A DNA stretch of 9,509 nt from assembly GCA_003133265.1 (NCBI GenBank), contig PKWQ01000140.1:7567-17075 (forward strand). The letters run 5' to 3'. Each line of letters opens with the position of its first letter. The first letter of the stretch is position 1. A program made the position numbers and the translations under genes. Shown here piece by piece: positions 7,414 through 9,509 of the stretch. This DNA is from Acetobacteraceae bacterium (GTDB taxonomy: Bacteria; Pseudomonadota; Alphaproteobacteria; Acetobacterales; Acetobacteraceae). Under the pieces are notes generated by a model that worked only from the letters and a program-made list of their open reading frames with translations, was not told the origin of the DNA and made no database searches.

Positions 7414-8655
7414 TCACTCGATCGGCACCAGCTTGCCGTTGGCGGCTTGCAGCGGCCACAGGATGACGTTCTGGCCATTCTGGCGCTGGAACACCAGAAG
7501 TTCCGCGAACTCCTGCTGCTTGGTGCCCTCGCTCGGTGCAAATGCAGCGGGGCCCATCGGGGTGGTTACCTGGAGGTCGCGCAGCGCGGCCACCACCTTC
7601 GATTTGTCGTCGCCACCGCCTGCTTTGTCCATCGCCAGCAGCAGCTGAATCGCGTTCGAATAGCAGATCAGCTCATTGTCGTCGGCATCCCGCCCATAGC
7701 GCTCCCGAAATTTTGCTTCCCAGGGCTTGGTGCCGGGAAACAGGTTTGGATAAGTCTTGTCGGCTGGCCAATCCTCGGTGTTCGGCAGGAAGGTGCTGAT
7801 GCCGATCCAGCCCTGCTGTGCTTCACCGACCGCCTGTTGCCATTCCGGTGTCTTGACCGCTGCCAACGCCGAAATATAGGGGATCTTGATCCGCATCGTG
7901 TACGCCTGCTTGGTCAACGTGATGCCGTCGGTGGTCTGCACGATGGCGAGCAAAACGTCGGGCTTCATCCGGGCCACGCGCGTCAGGACCGGTGTCATGT
8001 CCGGCGAGTTGGTGCGAAGCGCCTCCTCGGCAATGATCTGGAAGCCGGCCGCCTTGAAATACTTCTCCGCCGCGGGAACGTGTGTGCGGCCATAGCTGTC
8101 GTCGGAATAGATCATTGCAAGCTTCTTGCCGGGTCCGAGATAATGCACGAGACCCGCGGCAAGGCTGTGATGATAGTGGTAGGCGTAGGGATAGCTGTGA
8201 AAGAAGTTCGGCTCCTGTCCGGCCTTTTCCTCCAGTTCCGTTGCGGAAGAACCGGGAACGATCCACAACGGTTTCGTCTGCTGCCACGGCGGGATCGCCG
8301 CCGCCACGATGGGGCTGGCGATCGGGCCGATGATGTAATCGATGTGGTTCGTGTTGGCGAGTTCGATGAACGCCGACACCGTGCCGCGCGCCTCGGACTG
8401 CACGTCGCGAAAAACGAATTCGTATTTGCGGCCGGCGACGGTTTCACCGTAGGTCGCGGTCGCCATGTCGATGCCGCGCTTGCAGGCGGCGCCATATGAA
8501 ACGAAGCGTCCGCTCAGCTCCAGTATGGCTCCGATGCGGATCGGTGCCTGCACAGGTGCCTGCGCTTGCGCGGGAGCAATCGCCACCGCGACGCCCAGCG
8601 CCGCCGCCGCAAGGCGCCAGGTTCGCGTTCTCAAAACTCCGATAGGATGGTGCAT
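7414..8655 (-). CDS. ABC-transporter periplasmic binding protein, Leu/Ile/Val-binding type
   Basis: This 413-residue protein has the type I periplasmic binding fold used by branched-chain-amino-acid-type (LivK-like) importers, many of which bind aromatic or other organic acids. The ATG at 8655 was chosen because AGGGGA lies six bases upstream and a signal peptide follows at once: basic RTRTWR, a hydrophobic core and APAQAQA with cleavage near residue 32. The mature protein opens with IRIGAILELSGRFVSYGAACKRGIDMA, the usual first strand and ligand-site serine region, then YIIGPIASPIVAAA (107-120), LAMIYSDDSYGR (179-190) and a PDVLLAIVQTTDG hinge region (222-234). It is an orphan: no permease or ATPase genes are adjacent in the window. 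It precedes the CoA-transferase on the same strand and diverges from the flavoprotein, sharing the control region at 8656-8856. Ligand unknown. Confidence 0.9.
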   Translation of the reverse strand: MHHPIGVLRTRTWRLAAAALGVAVAIAPAQAQAPVQAPIRIGAILELSGRFVSYGAACKRGIDMATATYGETVAGRKYEFVFRDVQSEARGTVSAFIELANTNHIDYIIGPIASPIVAAAIPPWQQTKPLWIVPGSSATELEEKAGQEPNFFHSYPYAYHYHHSLAAGLVHYLGPGKKLAMIYSDDSYGRTHVPAAEKYFKAAGFQIIAEEALRTNSPDMTPVLTRVARMKPDVLLAIVQTTDGITLTKQAYTMRIKIPYISALAAVKTPEWQQAVGEAQQGWIGISTFLPNTEDWPADKTYPNLFPGTKPWEAKFRERYGRDADDNELICYSNAIQLLLAMDKAGGGDDKSKVVAALRDLQVTTPMGPAAFAPSEGTKQQEFAELLVFQRQNGQNVILWPLQAANGKLVPIE

Positions 8656-8698
8656 TTGCTTCCCCTGACTCGTTCTTGCAGCTTGATTCTTTGCCGAC

Positions 8699-8729
8699 TT
8701 GTTTCTGAACGAACGTTCAGTTATATAAT
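8699..8729 (+). promoter_or_regulatory. Candidate promoter for the flavoprotein gene
   Basis: A perfect TATAAT is present at 8724-8729. The best -35-like hexamer is TTGTTT at 8699-8704, with a long 19-base spacer. The 16-bp inverted repeat 8705-8720 fills the spacer almost exactly, so a bound protein would exclude RNA polymerase. The implied transcript would start near 8736 and have a leader of about 120 bases. Confidence 0.5.
8705..8720. promoter_or_regulatory. 16-bp inverted-repeat operator, TetR-type appearance
   Basis: CTGAACG and CGTTCAG form perfect seven-base arms around AA. The core GAACG-N2-CGTTC is like operators bound by many TetR-family repressors, which is family knowledge; no regulator gene is in the window. 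It sits between the plus-strand -35 and -10 boxes and just beyond the minus-strand -10, so one bound dimer could control both divergent genes. Confidence 0.65.
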
Positions 8730-8751
8730 GTCGCGTTGATTGCGGTGTCAA
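8722..8751 (-). promoter_or_regulatory. Candidate promoter for the binding-protein/CoA-transferase pair
   Basis: On the minus strand a perfect TTGACA lies at 8751-8746 and TATATA at 8727-8722, an 18-base spacer; TATAAC at 8725-8720 is a closer -10 match but 20 bases away. The AT-rich palindrome TTATATAA (8721-8728) supplies -10-like bases to both strands. The predicted start falls within or next to the operator at 8705-8720, leaving a leader of about 60 bases before the ATG at 8655. Confidence 0.55.
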
Positions 8752-8761
8752 CCGCGGTGTC
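8742..8761. repeat. Two 8-bp direct repeats GCGGTGTC, 12 bp apart
   Basis: GCGGTGTC occurs at 8742-8749 and 8754-8761. The first copy is also half of an inverted repeat GCGGT-GTCA-ACCGC (8742-8755) that covers the minus-strand -35 box. It could be a second regulator site in the divergent control region or a chance repeat. Confidence 0.35.
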
Positions 8762-8778
8762 GCGGATCAGGGGTGTTG

Positions 8779-8816
8779 GCGAGCGCGGTCGCACGAACGC
8801 TTGCTCACTCAGGAGG
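8779..8816 (+). other. Leader hairpin and ribosome-binding-like AGGAGG upstream of flavoprotein
   Basis: GCGAGCG (8779-8785) can pair with CGCTTGC (8798-8804) using one G-U pair, with a 12-base loop. It is followed by a near-ideal AGGAGG at 8811-8816. That ribosome site does not match the preferred GTG start at 8857; its nearest ATG is at 8831, in another frame, about 10 bases beyond the overlapping GGAGA at 8816-8820. The stem is modest and may be accidental. Confidence 0.3.
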
Positions 8817-8856
8817 GAGACAGCAACTGGATGCTTTGCTCGACCGAAGGGGGGAA

Positions 8857-9509
8857 GTGTCGGGGTGCGAAAGCATCCATGACGTCGTGGTTGTTGGCGG
8901 CGGGGGCTCCGGACTAGCCGCCGCGATCGAGGCGGCGACGCTGGGACGCAGCGTCGTGGTGCTGGAGAAGGCCAACCAACTTGGCGGCTCCACTGGCCGT
9001 TCGATCGGATCGATTTCCGCCAGCGCGACCCCGCACCAGATCCGCAAGGGGATCAAGGACAATCCGCAAGACCATTTCGAAGATCTCGGCCTGTTCAACG
9101 CACGGGTCGGCATCGAGGACAATGTGGTGCTGCGCCGCATCCTGACCGACAACGTCAATGAGACGCTGCGCTGGCTGATGTCGATGGGCGTGACTTTCTT
9201 CGGCCCGATGCCGGAGCCGCCGCACCGCAAGCCGCGCATGCACAATGTATTGCCGAACTCTCGCGCCTATATCTACCATCTCTCCAGGAGAGCCCGAAAG
9301 CTCGGCGTGGACATCCGCACAGACCGCCGCGCGACGCGGTTCCTGCGCGACGGCGAGCGGGTGATCGGCGTCGAGTGCGTGACGGAGGCGGGCGGCGTCG
9401 AGCGGTATAGTGCTCGCGGCGGCGTCGTGCTTGCCAGCGGTGACTACAGCGCCAGCCCCGAGTTCAAGGAACATTTCGGGGACCGCCGCGCGGCACAGAT
9501 CATTCCAAC
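8857..9509 (+). CDS. FAD-dependent oxidoreductase (fumarate reductase/ketosteroid dehydrogenase-like), 3' partial
   Basis: The 217 visible residues form the N-terminal FAD-binding part of a flavoprotein of the fumarate reductase/3-ketosteroid-delta1-dehydrogenase superfamily, which oxidises or reduces C-C bonds next to carbonyl groups; the rest lies beyond the window. From the GTG at 8857, HDVVVVGGGGSGLAAAIEA holds the GxGxxG-type motif (14-19), Glu37 in VLEKA ends the second strand, and GGSTGRSIGSISAS follows as the GGS/T loop. Further right, VIGVECV and GVVLASGDYSASPEF match the closing part of the FAD domain. There is no in-frame ATG upstream of the motif. GTG at 8857, with AAGG at 8847-8850 six bases before it, gives a normal eight-residue lead-in and is preferred; the alternatives are unusual CTG 8827 or TTG 8836. 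Divergent from the binding-protein gene and probably co-regulated with it. Substrate unknown. Confidence 0.85.
   Translation, partial: MSGCESIHDVVVVGGGGSGLAAAIEAATLGRSVVVLEKANQLGGSTGRSIGSISASATPHQIRKGIKDNPQDHFEDLGLFNARVGIEDNVVLRRILTDNVNETLRWLMSMGVTFFGPMPEPPHRKPRMHNVLPNSRAYIYHLSRRARKLGVDIRTDRRATRFLRDGERVIGVECVTEAGGVERYSARGGVVLASGDYSASPEFKEHFGDRRAAQIIP

Noticed and set aside
8656..8751. N-terminal extension of the ABC-type binding protein to the ATG at 8751
   Set aside because: It would put 32 polar residues before the signal peptide and run through the promoter and operator; the ATG at 8655 has a good AGGGGA site and a signal peptide directly after it.

Overview
The window is GC-rich bacterial DNA with densely packed genes and no RNA genes, transposons or CRISPR seen. 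Gene content (DctP-type TRAP transporter, an HSD10-like short-chain dehydrogenase, type III CoA-transferase, orphan branched-chain-amino-acid-type binding protein) and composition suggest an alphaproteobacterium, perhaps Acetobacteraceae or a relative. That placement is inference from style, not from a marker gene. Eight further protein genes follow a truncated one at the left edge or fill the rest, the last cut by the right edge.

Layout: (1) 1-657 (+) is the 3' part of an HSD10-like SDR dehydrogenase. (2) 698-1675 (-) is an NAD-dependent epimerase/dehydratase, convergent with it. (3) A 176-bp divergent intergenic region (1676-1851) leads into a rightward operon, 1852-5892: TRAP binding protein (dctP type), small permease (dctQ type), large permease (dctM type) and a zinc-dependent alcohol dehydrogenase. 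(4) 8655-5929 (-) carries a leftward pair: a periplasmic ABC-type binding protein, then a 471-residue CaiB/BaiF (type III) CoA-transferase, convergent with the alcohol dehydrogenase. (5) A 201-bp divergent control region (8656-8856) holds a 16-bp inverted-repeat operator and promoter-like boxes on both strands. (6) 8857-9509 (+) is the start of an FAD-dependent oxidoreductase that runs off the window.

Taken together this looks like a catabolic island for uptake and CoA-dependent oxidation of an organic acid or alcohol. Two periplasmic capture proteins of unrelated types, a CoA-transferase for activation, a flavin dehydrogenase/reductase, an alcohol dehydrogenase and a 3-hydroxyacyl-CoA-type dehydrogenase would form an import-activate-oxidise set. 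The actual substrate cannot be read from the sequence. I see no clear evidence of a wholly new system. The points most worth a second look are the shared operator between divergent promoters at 8699-8751, the internally repeated and apparently permuted CoA-transferase, the ambiguous start of the flavoprotein beside a six-G run, and the Gly-to-Ser change in the epimerase nucleotide-binding motif.
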